Origin: Pseudomonas inefficax
GTDB taxonomy: Bacteria; Pseudomonadota; Gammaproteobacteria; Pseudomonadales; Pseudomonadaceae
DNA: 64,000 nucleotides
Assembly (NCBI RefSeq): GCF_900277125.1
Contig: NZ_OPYN01000152.1
Location: forward strand, 1-64,000
Reading direction: 5' to 3'
In this document: one piece after another, positions 17,637 through 25,709 of the stretch
Numbering within the stretch: the stretch's first letter is position 1
How the letters are laid out: each line of letters begins with the position of its first letter
The notes under the pieces: generated by a model
The model's database searches: none
Told to the model about the DNA's origin: nothing
Seen by the model: only the letters and a program-made list of their open reading frames with translations
Translations under genes and position numbers: made by a program

Positions 17637-18746
17637 ATGAGTGATCGCATCATCGCGTTGTTCACCGATACCACACTGTTCGGAGTTTCCGTTCTCAATT
17701 TGTTGCTGGCACTGGCGGTAGCCCTGCTGACATTCCTCGTGGCTCGAGCGGCCATCAGTTTCATGCTGCATCGGGTCAAACGCTGGTCCGAGCGTGACGG
17801 CGCGCTCAGCCAGGTACTGGCCAAGGTGCTTGCCGGTACCAGCAATTTTCTGCTGTTCCTTGCCTCGCTGCTGGTAGGCCTGAGCATGCTCGACCTGCCC
17901 GAGCGCTGGCTGACCCGGGTCGGTAGCCTGTGGTTCGTGGTCGCGGCATTGCAGATCGGGCTGTGGGCCAACCGCGCCATCGGCCTGGGCTTGAACCGCT
18001 ATTTCGCCCGGCACCGCACCGACGGGTTGAACCAGGGCAGCGCGCTGGCCACGCTGTCGGCATGGGGCGCGCGGGTGCTGTTGTGGTCAGTGGTGCTGCT
18101 GGCGATGCTCTCCAACCTGGGCGTGAACATCACCGCCTTCGTCGCCAGCCTGGGCGTAGGCGGTATCGCTGTTGCGCTGGCCGTGCAGAACATCCTTGGC
18201 GACCTGTTCGCCTCGTTATCCATCGCCGTGGACAAGCCGTTCGAGGTGGGCGACTTCATCGTCATCGGCCCGCTGGCCGGCACGGTTGAACATGTAGGGC
18301 TGAAGACCACACGCATCCGCAGCCTGGGCGGCGAACAGATCGTCATGGCCAATGCCAGCATGATCAGCAGCACCATCCAGAACTACAAGCGCCTGCAGGA
18401 ACGACGGATCGTGTTCGAATTCGGCCTGTCCTACGACACGCCAACCGAAGCAGTGAAGAAAGCGCCCGCCATCGTCGAGGAAGCGATCAAGGCGCAGCAA
18501 CAGGTGCGCTTCGACCGTGCCCACCTGCGCGGCTTCGGCAAAGAGGCGCTGGAATTCGAGTGCGTGTATATCGTCAAGGACCCCGGCTACAACCTGTACA
18601 TGGACATCCAGCAAGCGATCAATTTCCACTTGCTCGAGCGCTTCTCGAAGGTCGGTGCCAAATTCGCCGTACCGGTACGGGCGATCAAGGTCACGGCCTT
18701 GCCAGAGGAAGCGAAGCGCGGGCCTCAAAGTATTCACGTGGGATAA
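17637..18746 (+). CDS. MscS-family mechanosensitive ion channel
   Basis: A 369-residue small-conductance channel. Helices at about residues 15-40, 60-90 and 95-115 precede the pore helix region with GVNITAFVASLGVGGIAVAL and AVQNILGDLFASLSIAVDKP. The beta domain follows with FEVGDFIVIGPLAGTVEHVG and RIRSLGGEQIVMANASM, then the C-terminal alpha/beta domain. The channel opens on membrane tension during osmotic downshock and releases solutes. Longer than E. coli MscS (286 aa) through extra N-terminal helices. It ends the same-strand run of stress genes; ATG at 17637 follows CAAGGAGGCAAG. Confidence 0.92.
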   Translation: MSDRIIALFTDTTLFGVSVLNLLLALAVALLTFLVARAAISFMLHRVKRWSERDGALSQVLAKVLAGTSNFLLFLASLLVGLSMLDLPERWLTRVGSLWFVVAALQIGLWANRAIGLGLNRYFARHRTDGLNQGSALATLSAWGARVLLWSVVLLAMLSNLGVNITAFVASLGVGGIAVALAVQNILGDLFASLSIAVDKPFEVGDFIVIGPLAGTVEHVGLKTTRIRSLGGEQIVMANASMISSTIQNYKRLQERRIVFEFGLSYDTPTEAVKKAPAIVEEAIKAQQQVRFDRAHLRGFGKEALEFECVYIVKDPGYNLYMDIQQAINFHLLERFSKVGAKFAVPVRAIKVTALPEEAKRGPQSIHVG

Positions 18747-18851
18747 CTCCCTCGTGCATGTCAGCGCTCCATGCATTCCGTCGATTTCACGGCACGGCCG
18801 TGGGCAATGCTGGCCGAACGGAAGGTAACCAATACGCAAAGGAGTATCGCC

Positions 18852-19199
18852 ATGAAGATCATGCTGCCTCACTCGTTACTGCTCGCACTGTGCCTGGGGG
18901 CTAGTGCACCCGTGGTGCTGGCCGCCACCGACCTGAACGATCAGCGTGCCCCTGGCACGCAGCCGCATGACAGCGGGCATATGAACGGCCAAGGCGGGGC
19001 AACAGGCTCCGGTACACCTGCGGACGCCATGGGGTCGGGCTCTGGCGGAACCGATGACAATGATACTGACAACACTGGAGGCGATGGCACCACCGACCAA
19101 TCGGGTAGTGAGCGCAGTGGGTCGGAACGCGGCAGCGGGACGGGTAGCGGAACCGGAGGCTCTGGTGGTTCGGGCTCCAGTGGTGGCTCCGGTAGTTGA
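18852..19199 (+). CDS. Secreted Gly/Ser/Asp-rich low-complexity protein
   Basis: A 115-residue protein with a signal peptide (MKIMLPHSLLLALCLGASAP, cleavage near VLAA) and a mature part made almost only of Gly, Ser, Thr, Asp and Asn, ending in repeated GGSGSSGGSGS. No fold or catalytic residues visible; probably a disordered periplasmic or surface protein. AAAGGAG lies 8 nt before the ATG. The tandem TCTGGTGGTTCGGGC-like repeats make its 3' end prone to length change. Confidence 0.75.
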   Translation: MKIMLPHSLLLALCLGASAPVVLAATDLNDQRAPGTQPHDSGHMNGQGGATGSGTPADAMGSGSGGTDDNDTDNTGGDGTTDQSGSERSGSERGSGTGSGTGGSGGSGSSGGSGS

Positions 19200-19243
19200 A
19201 GGCGGTCGCCCACCCTGCCCCGATGCAGGTTTTTCTAAATGCC

Positions 19244-20038
19244 CTACGGCCTGCGACGCGTGCCCAACTCGATCCAAACGGGCGCATGGTCGCTGGCCTT
19301 GGGCTCGTTACGCACCCAGGCATCGACGCCAGCCCGCTTCAGGTAAGGCGCCAGTTCAGGGTTGAGCAACAGGTGGTCGATACGTAAACCAGCGTTGCGT
19401 GCCCAGTGGTTGCGGAAGTAATCCCAGAAGGTGTAGATGCGTTCGTCCGGATACAGATGGCGAAGGGCATCGACCCAGCCTTGCCGCAGCAGTTTCTGGT
19501 AATACGCGCGTGATTCGGGCTGCAGCAGTGCGTCCTTCATCCAGGAGCGCGTGTCGTAGATGTCCATATCGGTGGGCACCACATTGAAATCGCCCGCCAG
19601 CACCACGGGATGGCCACTGTCATGCAGCCCTTTCGCATGCTCGATCAGGCTCTCGAACCAGCGGAGCTTGTAATCGAATTTCGGCCCCGGTTGCGGGTTG
19701 CCGTTCGGCAGATACAGGCAGGCCACCACTATCCCCTGCACTGCGGCCTCAAGGTAGCGGCTCTGGTTGTCATCCTCCATGCCAGGCAGGCCACGCCGTA
19801 CTTCCAGCGGTTCGCTGCCTCGCGACAGAATGGCCACGCCGTTCCACGAAGGCTGCCCTTGGTAGAGGCTGCCATAACCCGCTGCTTCGAGTGCCTGACG
19901 GGGGAACTGCTGATCAGCCGCCTTGAGCTCCTGCAGGCAGGCGATGTCGGGCCTTTCCCGCTCCAGCCAGGCCAGCAGTGCCGGCAGTCGGCTACGAATG
20001 CCGTTGATGTTGAACGTGGCAATCTTCAGCGCTTTCAT
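19244..20038 (-). CDS. xthA: Exodeoxyribonuclease III
   Basis: A 264-residue AP endonuclease/3'-5' exonuclease of base-excision repair. The EEP-fold signatures are ATFNINGIRSR, CLQELKAADQQFP (metal-binding Glu37), AGDFNVVPTDMDIYD (catalytic Asp/Asn) and SDHAPVWIEL (His general base). Length fits the family. Overlaps the small gene upstream by 4 bp. Confidence 0.95.
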   Translation of the reverse strand: MKALKIATFNINGIRSRLPALLAWLERERPDIACLQELKAADQQFPRQALEAAGYGSLYQGQPSWNGVAILSRGSEPLEVRRGLPGMEDDNQSRYLEAAVQGIVVACLYLPNGNPQPGPKFDYKLRWFESLIEHAKGLHDSGHPVVLAGDFNVVPTDMDIYDTRSWMKDALLQPESRAYYQKLLRQGWVDALRHLYPDERIYTFWDYFRNHWARNAGLRIDHLLLNPELAPYLKRAGVDAWVRNEPKASDHAPVWIELGTRRRP

Positions 20039-20277
20039 GCGTCGGGGTCGCTGACATGGGCCTGCACGGCATCTTCCAGAGCGCGCACATGGGCGTCATC
20101 GGCCAAGGCCTTGAGTGCCAGCCAGTCGTCCCAATCGATGGCGCCATCGTCACGCAGGGCCTCGGCGGTGCGCAGCAGTTCATGGTGGTAGGCATCCGGC
20201 GACTCACGGCGGTAACTGATGTCGTCGTACTGGGCGTACCAGGCCTCGAGTTCGGGGATGCTGCGTTCAATGCTCAT
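20035..20277 (-). CDS. Small acidic protein of unknown function
   Basis: An 80-residue soluble protein starting MSIERSIPELEAWYAQYDDI, rich in Asp, Glu and Ala, with no membrane segment. It overlaps xthA by 4 bp (ATGA arrangement), so it is translated with it. No family recognised; a conserved partner of this xthA copy is possible. RBS GGGCTCC-side sequence is moderate. Confidence 0.75.
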   Translation of the reverse strand: MSIERSIPELEAWYAQYDDISYRRESPDAYHHELLRTAEALRDDGAIDWDDWLALKALADDAHVRALEDAVQAHVSDPDA

Positions 20278-20445
20278 GATGGAGCCCTCACGGTGTCCTT
20301 TGCATTAAGAGCCACAACCGCACAGCGACGTTCAAATTCAACGCCACGGGCCTGATGCCTGTCTCAGGAGTGCGCAGAACTCAGCAATTGCGCAATCTCT
20401 GTGGGGGCAACTGTCTTGGATATCTCTTCAGCCAGCACTGGCCCT

Positions 20446-20560
20446 TGTAGGAGCGGCCTTGTGTCGCGATGGGCCGCGCAGCGGCCCCGACTATCTTTGC
20501 TGCGAAGCTGAAAACCTGGGGCCGCTTCGCGCCCCGTCGCGACACAAGGCCGCTCCTACA
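20446..20560. repeat. BIME-type palindromic repeat
   Basis: Third near-copy of the 5101-5215 unit, same orientation, including the flank CTGTCTTGGATATCTCTTCA and GCCAGCACTGGCCCT on its left. The conserved length with flank is roughly 150 bp. Confidence 0.9.
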
Positions 20561-20675
20561 GGTATTTGCACATGGCTTGAGGCCGTTGTAATCGAGGTGG
20601 GATCTGCGCATTGAACGAGCTCGCCGCGAACCAGGTTTCCCGGTTCGCGGCGCAATCGAAGCGTTACTCAGGCAG

Positions 20676-21335
20676 TCAGACAGGAATGCCTGCCAGTCGC
20701 CAGACAGGCGCTGGAACCGGTTCGGCCTGGCTGCGGCTGCGTGCCCACTGGGTCAGGGCAGCCATCATGGCGAAGCCGAGCAGGATCAGTACCGGATAGG
20801 CCAGCAGCAACTCGGTCAAGGAGTATTTCCAGGCCAGTGGCCGACCGACGCCCAGCATCGCCGCATACAGCCAGGACACACCCGACAATGCGCCGGAGAA
20901 CAGCGCGAACATCCGCACGCCAAAGTTCAGGTCGAGCAAGTTGCCCGCTTTCAGCAGGGCAGGCAATACATAGCGATGCAACAACATGCCGTTGAAGGTC
21001 AGCAACATGACAATAATGACCTTCGCTTGAAGTTTCGGATTGGCAAAATAGTTCATACCTTTATCAAGGTAGTCAATTCCAATCACTGCGGCACCCGTGA
21101 GCCACAGGAAGATCAGGGCATTGGCCACGGATTTCTGCAAGCTCGTCATATGCTGACTGTCATGCCCGGCCTGTTTATGACCTTTCAACAAGTTCCTGAC
21201 CATCTCGGCGTCACTGGCGAATACCAGACCGATGGCGATACAACAGGCCAGTAAATGAACGTAAATCACCGACAACCGCACCAGCTCCATGGATTCTTTC
21301 TGCCCGAACAGGCTAATAATTGTATTAATCTCCAC
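20676..21335 (-). CDS. Integral membrane protein of unknown function
   Basis: A 219-residue protein with about six hydrophobic helices (VIYVHLLACCIAIGLVFA, ALIFLWLTGAAVIGIDYL, VIIVMLLTFNGMLLHRYVLP, FALFSGALSGVSWLYAAMLG and ELLLAYPVLILLGFAMMAAL). The pattern of histidines in the first and third helices resembles DUF2214/CopD-like cytochrome b-type membrane proteins, but I cannot assign a family. Start is GTG at 21335 with GGAG 8 nt upstream; an internal ATG at 21290 would drop the first 15 residues. Isolated on its strand. Confidence 0.75.
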   Translation of the reverse strand: MEINTIISLFGQKESMELVRLSVIYVHLLACCIAIGLVFASDAEMVRNLLKGHKQAGHDSQHMTSLQKSVANALIFLWLTGAAVIGIDYLDKGMNYFANPKLQAKVIIVMLLTFNGMLLHRYVLPALLKAGNLLDLNFGVRMFALFSGALSGVSWLYAAMLGVGRPLAWKYSLTELLLAYPVLILLGFAMMAALTQWARSRSQAEPVPAPVWRLAGIPV

Positions 21336-21958
21336 GACGTTTTCTCCACGTAATGCGTTAGCGCTAGATGACCTTGCAATAGGCGTACGAACGATTTAAT
21401 CGCAGCGGCAAAGTCAAATTCGAATCGTTAAATGAAAAAGCAGATAGTTATTCAACACACACACGGTGGCTCACCCGAAGAGCCTCGGTTTGGCATGGCA
21501 TTACTCCGGTATTCAGGAAAAAAAAAGCCCCATGAGCATCCCAGTGATGCCGATGAGGTTGAACGTCCATATGTTCTGGGGAAAGGCGCGAGGTGCAATC
21601 ACATTGAAGGCACCTGCTGGCAAATAGGAGTCAGCGTCACCCAAATCGTTCATTTCTCGAGTAAAACGACCGACAGGCGGCATACTAAATGAAGTTAGTT
21701 AGTTTGCTAAGTTGTTGTAATTTGACCGAATGGAAAGTTTTACCAGGCAACTGGATCCAAACTTCGCAAGTGACTTTGAATGCTCTATTTCGCCGTTTCG
21801 CAGTTCTTGGTTTGCCAGCGGCCGTGGCTGAAGTGCCATCAGCCAGGCCAGGGCCAGCCCCATTCCGATCGCCACGCACGGTCAGCAATCCGTCTGTCGC
21901 CTTCAGCCTGCCAGCACCCTCAATTTGCCCTGGGTTATGGCAGGCAGTGCAAATAACC
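21336..21958. other. AT-rich intergenic region, no gene called
   Basis: About 620 bp of lower GC content than its neighbours. An 86-codon open frame on the plus strand (21432-21692, MKKQIVIQHTHGGSPEEPRF) lacks a ribosome site and has no recognisable domain; it may be a relic or a small orphan gene. The part around 21690-21730 (TTAGTTAGTTTGCTAAG) is markedly AT-rich. No tRNA, repeat or insertion element is seen. Confidence 0.4.
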
Positions 21959-23293
21959 TCAATGATTGCCGAGAGCTACAGACGCCACGTGCCCCGGCGC
22001 CTCCTCATCGATCTGCGCCATGCTCAACCGCGCTGTCTCGCGCAACATGAGCGAACATACCGCCACCAGTGCCAGGGCCCCCGCGCCATACAGCGCCACG
22101 CCCAGCGGGTCATGGTCGGTGAGGATCAGGATGGCCGTGGCGATGCTCGATGCAGTGCCGCCGCCCAGCGCGGCGCCGATCTGGTAGCTGGCCGAGATGC
22201 CCGAGTAACGCATGCTGCGCGGGAACTGCTCGCCGAGGAAGGCCGGGATAGGCCCTTGGGTCGCCCCCATCAGCAGGCCGGTCAGGCTGTAGGCGCACAG
22301 GGCGATGGCGAAGCTCTTCATGCCCACCAGGGAAAAGAACACGAACAGCCCCAGGGCCATGGCCACTGCGCCGAAGGCCATTACCGTGCGCCGCCCCAAA
22401 CGGTCCGACAGGTAACCGAAAAACGGCGCCGACAGCACGATGGCGACCGACAGCGCCAGGTCGAACATCAACGCGTCGGTACTGCCAAAGCCCACCTGCG
22501 TGGCGTAAGTCAGGAAAAAGGTGCTGCCGATATAGGCAATGGTGCAGTAACCGAAGGCGATCCCGGTGCACAGCAGCAGCTGCCGCGGACGTTGGCGCAA
22601 GGCCGCGGCCAACGGCGCAGCTACGGGCTTGGGCAAGGGCGCGGTGACCGCTGCCGGCGCCTTCAAGCGCGCGTACAGGCCGACCAGCACCAAGGTGCCG
22701 CCCAGCCAGAACGGGATGCGCCAGGCGAAATCGACCAGGTTGTCGTCGAAGGCCGCACTGACGATGGCGAATACTCCAGCCCCGAGGATGCCACCCACAC
22801 CGATCCCCATGCTTGTGAAACTGCCCCACAGCCCGCGCCGCCCTGGTGGCGCCGACTCGATGCCGAACAGCGCGGCGCCACCCCACTCCCCGCCTGCCGC
22901 AAAGCCCTGCACCAGGCGCAGCAGCACCAGCAGGACCGGTGCAGCCACGCCGACGCTGGCATGGCCGGGCAGGCAGCCGATGAGGAAGGTACTCAGGCCC
23001 ATCAGCAGCAAGGTGGCGACCAGCACCTTCTGCCGGCCGATGCGGTCACCGAAGTGGCCGAATACCAGGCCACCCAACGGTCGGGCAAGAAAGCCCGCAC
23101 CGAACGCGCTGAAGGCCACCAGCGTGGCGGTGAGGTGGTCCATCTGCGGGAAGAACACCTGGGGAAACACCAGTGCGGCGGCGGTGCCGTAGATGATGAA
23201 GTCATAAAATTCCAGCGCCGTCCCCAGGCCGGAGACGCAGAAAGTTCGCAGGGCGGAGCGGGATGACGCAGGGCGGGAATGTTGCGCATGCAT
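21959..23293 (-). CDS. MFS transporter, metabolite:H+ symporter (MHS) type
   Basis: A 444-residue 12-helix transporter. It opens with TALEFYDFIIYGTAAALVFP (the MHS-family first helix, as in KgtP, ShiA and ProP), then RPLGGLVFGHFGDRIGRQKV, the loop 2-3 signature. A second signature is GYLSDRLGRRTV after helix 8. Such carriers take up organic acids, betaines or aromatic acids with protons. It follows the C45 gene on the same strand (53 bp) and is likely the uptake step for that gene's substrate. Stop at 21959; ATG at 23293 shows only weak ribosome-site match. Confidence 0.92.
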   Translation of the reverse strand: MHAQHSRPASSRSALRTFCVSGLGTALEFYDFIIYGTAAALVFPQVFFPQMDHLTATLVAFSAFGAGFLARPLGGLVFGHFGDRIGRQKVLVATLLLMGLSTFLIGCLPGHASVGVAAPVLLVLLRLVQGFAAGGEWGGAALFGIESAPPGRRGLWGSFTSMGIGVGGILGAGVFAIVSAAFDDNLVDFAWRIPFWLGGTLVLVGLYARLKAPAAVTAPLPKPVAAPLAAALRQRPRQLLLCTGIAFGYCTIAYIGSTFFLTYATQVGFGSTDALMFDLALSVAIVLSAPFFGYLSDRLGRRTVMAFGAVAMALGLFVFFSLVGMKSFAIALCAYSLTGLLMGATQGPIPAFLGEQFPRSMRYSGISASYQIGAALGGGTASSIATAILILTDHDPLGVALYGAGALALVAVCSLMLRETARLSMAQIDEEAPGHVASVALGNH

Positions 23294-23346
23294 TGTTGTT
23301 GTTCTCGTTCAGCGGTGCCGCCTTGGGCTGGCGGCACCGGGTTGGC

Positions 23347-24417
23347 TCAGAAGGTGTCGAAGCCGGCCTTGGCCAGTTGCACAGGCGTGCCGGCCACGTA
23401 CTGCAGGGCACAGCGTTCGGTGTCGATGCCGACGCTGAGCAAGGTTTCCCAGCGCTCGGTATCAGGCATCGTCATGTCCGGGTGGAAGCAGATCGGCGCC
23501 CTGTCGCCCTCGGCGCCGCACATGGCCTGGGCTCGGGCACGCAGGTCAGCGCTGGCCATCTGGCCGACCACCTGCTCAAGGTGGCCCAGGCGGCATTGGG
23601 TATCGGCACGGTCGGCGACCTGCTCGCCCAGGCTCAGTTGTGGGTCGAGGAAGTGGTTGGTGTGCAGCAGCCAGCCGTCTTCTCGCGGCAGGACCAACGC
23701 TGTGCGCGCGGGGCTCAGTTCGATGCTGGCCGCGCGCGGGCTGCTGTCCTGGCGGGAGAACACTGTCAGCACGGTAGAGGCACTGACCCGCGCCGACCGG
23801 GCAAGCTCGATGGCCTCCTCGACGCTGCTGGCTTCCTCCAGCAGACGCCGGGCGATGGCGTGCACCGGCACACCACCACTGTCGTTGTCACTGGCGTGGT
23901 GGAGGATATTGAAGTGCAGGCCGAGGCCCGCGCTGTTCACACCAAGCTTTGCAAGCATGCCGAACTCGCAGAACAGCTTGACGTTCATGCCGCGCTCGGT
24001 GTGCAGCGCCAGCATCAGGCCGTGGGGGCACAGGCTGTCATGCCAATCCCAGGTCTGCAGGGTCTGCGGTGCACGTGCACCACGGGGTGCATGCACGGTG
24101 GTCGAGCATTCGCTGTGGCGGGTTCGGGCCGCCAGCACTTCGGTGCGGGCGTTCAGACTCGCCAGTTGCCACAGCGGCAGTTCGGCACCGCTGGCCATGC
24201 CGACCACTTCAGCGGCCAGGCCCGGGCTCCAGGCCTCCAGGGCGGCCAAGCTGTTTTCGCCGATGCGCTGCGCCTCACTCAAAGGCACGCCTACCCGCGG
24301 AAAAAAGTCCAAGTACAGTGCAGTGGTGGTACGGATCTGCTCGGCGAAGCGCGCACCTGTCTGGTGGCCTCGCTCGAGGGGGTTGCGGATGTCGCTGACA
24401 TGGGTGTGGATCTTCAA
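23347..24417 (-). CDS. C45-type acyltransferase/amidase (penicillin acyl-transferase-like)
   Basis: About 356 residues, related to acyl-CoA:6-aminopenicillanic acid acyltransferase (peptidase C45, Ntn-hydrolase fold). The proposed nucleophile is Cys104 in RHSECSTTV, which becomes N-terminal after self-cleavage in this family. Next come TWDWHDSLCPHGLMLAL and KLGVNSAGLGLHFNILHH, family-typical. The frame is open to 24456 with only TTG starts; the TTG at 24417 has AGGAG 9 nt upstream and gives the usual start KIHTHVSDIRNPLERGHQTG, so I chose it. These enzymes hydrolyse or transfer acyl amides. Context (MFS, LysR, amidohydrolase) suggests catabolism of an N-acylated compound. Confidence 0.83.
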   Translation of the reverse strand: MKIHTHVSDIRNPLERGHQTGARFAEQIRTTTALYLDFFPRVGVPLSEAQRIGENSLAALEAWSPGLAAEVVGMASGAELPLWQLASLNARTEVLAARTRHSECSTTVHAPRGARAPQTLQTWDWHDSLCPHGLMLALHTERGMNVKLFCEFGMLAKLGVNSAGLGLHFNILHHASDNDSGGVPVHAIARRLLEEASSVEEAIELARSARVSASTVLTVFSRQDSSPRAASIELSPARTALVLPREDGWLLHTNHFLDPQLSLGEQVADRADTQCRLGHLEQVVGQMASADLRARAQAMCGAEGDRAPICFHPDMTMPDTERWETLLSVGIDTERCALQYVAGTPVQLAKAGFDTF

Positions 24418-24533
24418 GGCGGGGAACTCCTGGTACAGGCCGGGGTGGTCCGGCAAGTACCGCTAGCCTAGCGAGCCCCCCCCAGTCGATCATCGCCACA
24501 ACCCGCACAACTTTTGTGCCCCGATGGAAAAAC

Positions 24534-25463
24534 TCAGCCCCGCACCAGCGTCTGCACTTCCTGCCCATGCAGGTGCTCATGCAGCAAGGCAATGAACGCC
24601 TGTACCTTGCGGGTATTGCGCCGGTGCGGCAGGTACAGCACGTGCACCCAGGGGCCGAACGCGCTCAGCGCCCGCCAGTAATCGGGCATTACCTCCACCA
24701 GCTGTCCATTGGCCAGGTAGGGGGCGGCACACCAGGTGGGTACGAACTGCAAGCCCTGCCCATCGAGCAGGCAGGCCAGCAGGAAGTCGAAGTTGTCGCT
24801 CACCAGTCGGGGGGTGGGCTGGCGCACACGCAGCGTCTGGCCGCCGTGTTCAATCCACCAGAAGCTGCGGTTGAGCAGCGGGTGGCGCAGCAGCAGCCAG
24901 TCGTGCTGGGCGTAGTTCTCCAGGGTGATCGCCTCGCCGTGTCGGGCCAGGTAGGCAGGGCTGGCGCAAAGGATCACGCGGTTCTCGATCAGCGGCTGGG
25001 CGATCAGCTCTGGCTGGTCGGTGGGGCCGTCGCGCAGAGACAGGTCGTAGCCGCCATCGATCAGGTCCTCGTTGGCATCGTTGAGATTGACCTCCAGGCG
25101 CACTTGCGGGTGCTCGCGCATGAAGCGGCAGCACACCTGGTTGAGAAACGCAGGGCCGAACGACGGTGGCGCGGTGATGCGCAGGGTGCCGCGCAGCGCG
25201 TGCTGCAACTGCTCCACCTCCTCCGTCACCCGTTGCAGGTGCATCAACGCCTGGCGGGCGCCTTCCAGGTACAAGGTACCGGCCTCGGTCAGGGCCATGC
25301 GCCGGGTGGTGCGTTCGAACAGGCGCACGCCCAGTTCGCTCTCCAGGTGCGCAACAGCCTTGGTGATGGCAGACGGTGTTTTGCCCAATTGCTCGGCCGC
25401 ACGGCTGAAGCTGCCGTGTTCGGCAGCAGCGACGAAGATGGTCAGGGCCATCATCTTGTCCAT
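24534..25463 (-). CDS. LysR-family regulator
   Basis: A 309-residue LysR protein of the CrgA-like group: MDKMMALTIFVAAAEHGSFS, then RAAEQLGKTPSAITKAVAHLESELG (helix-turn-helix) and LRITAPPSFGPAFLNQV at the effector domain. CAGGAAG precedes the ATG. It is divergent from the amidohydrolase gene (247 bp gap) and upstream of the C45 and MFS genes on its own strand, so it is placed to control both directions. Confidence 0.9.
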   Translation of the reverse strand: MDKMMALTIFVAAAEHGSFSRAAEQLGKTPSAITKAVAHLESELGVRLFERTTRRMALTEAGTLYLEGARQALMHLQRVTEEVEQLQHALRGTLRITAPPSFGPAFLNQVCCRFMREHPQVRLEVNLNDANEDLIDGGYDLSLRDGPTDQPELIAQPLIENRVILCASPAYLARHGEAITLENYAQHDWLLLRHPLLNRSFWWIEHGGQTLRVRQPTPRLVSDNFDFLLACLLDGQGLQFVPTWCAAPYLANGQLVEVMPDYWRALSAFGPWVHVLYLPHRRNTRKVQAFIALLHEHLHGQEVQTLVRG

Positions 25464-25709
25464 GGTTTCTTCCTGTTCGGCACAAACGGTGGGGGCAATG
25501 CGAAGGTGGCGAGTATCTGCCCCTCGCTATCAAACCCGCAAATGCTGGCAATTTGAATAGGCACGGCGAAGGCCGCTGCTTGCACCTTGGCAATCGATGG
25601 CTGGGGATTGTTTCCCGATGGCAAAAAAAGTTGTGCCTGCCCTCGCCTTTATCCGCCCTTGCCCCCTTGACTAGGCTGCGGCGCCATCACGACAAGAACG
25701 AGGCACAGC

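Noticed and set aside
21432..21692. 86-codon frame MKKQIVIQHTHGG in the AT-rich gap
   Set aside because: No ribosome site, no family and no operon context; kept only as a remark in the gap entry.
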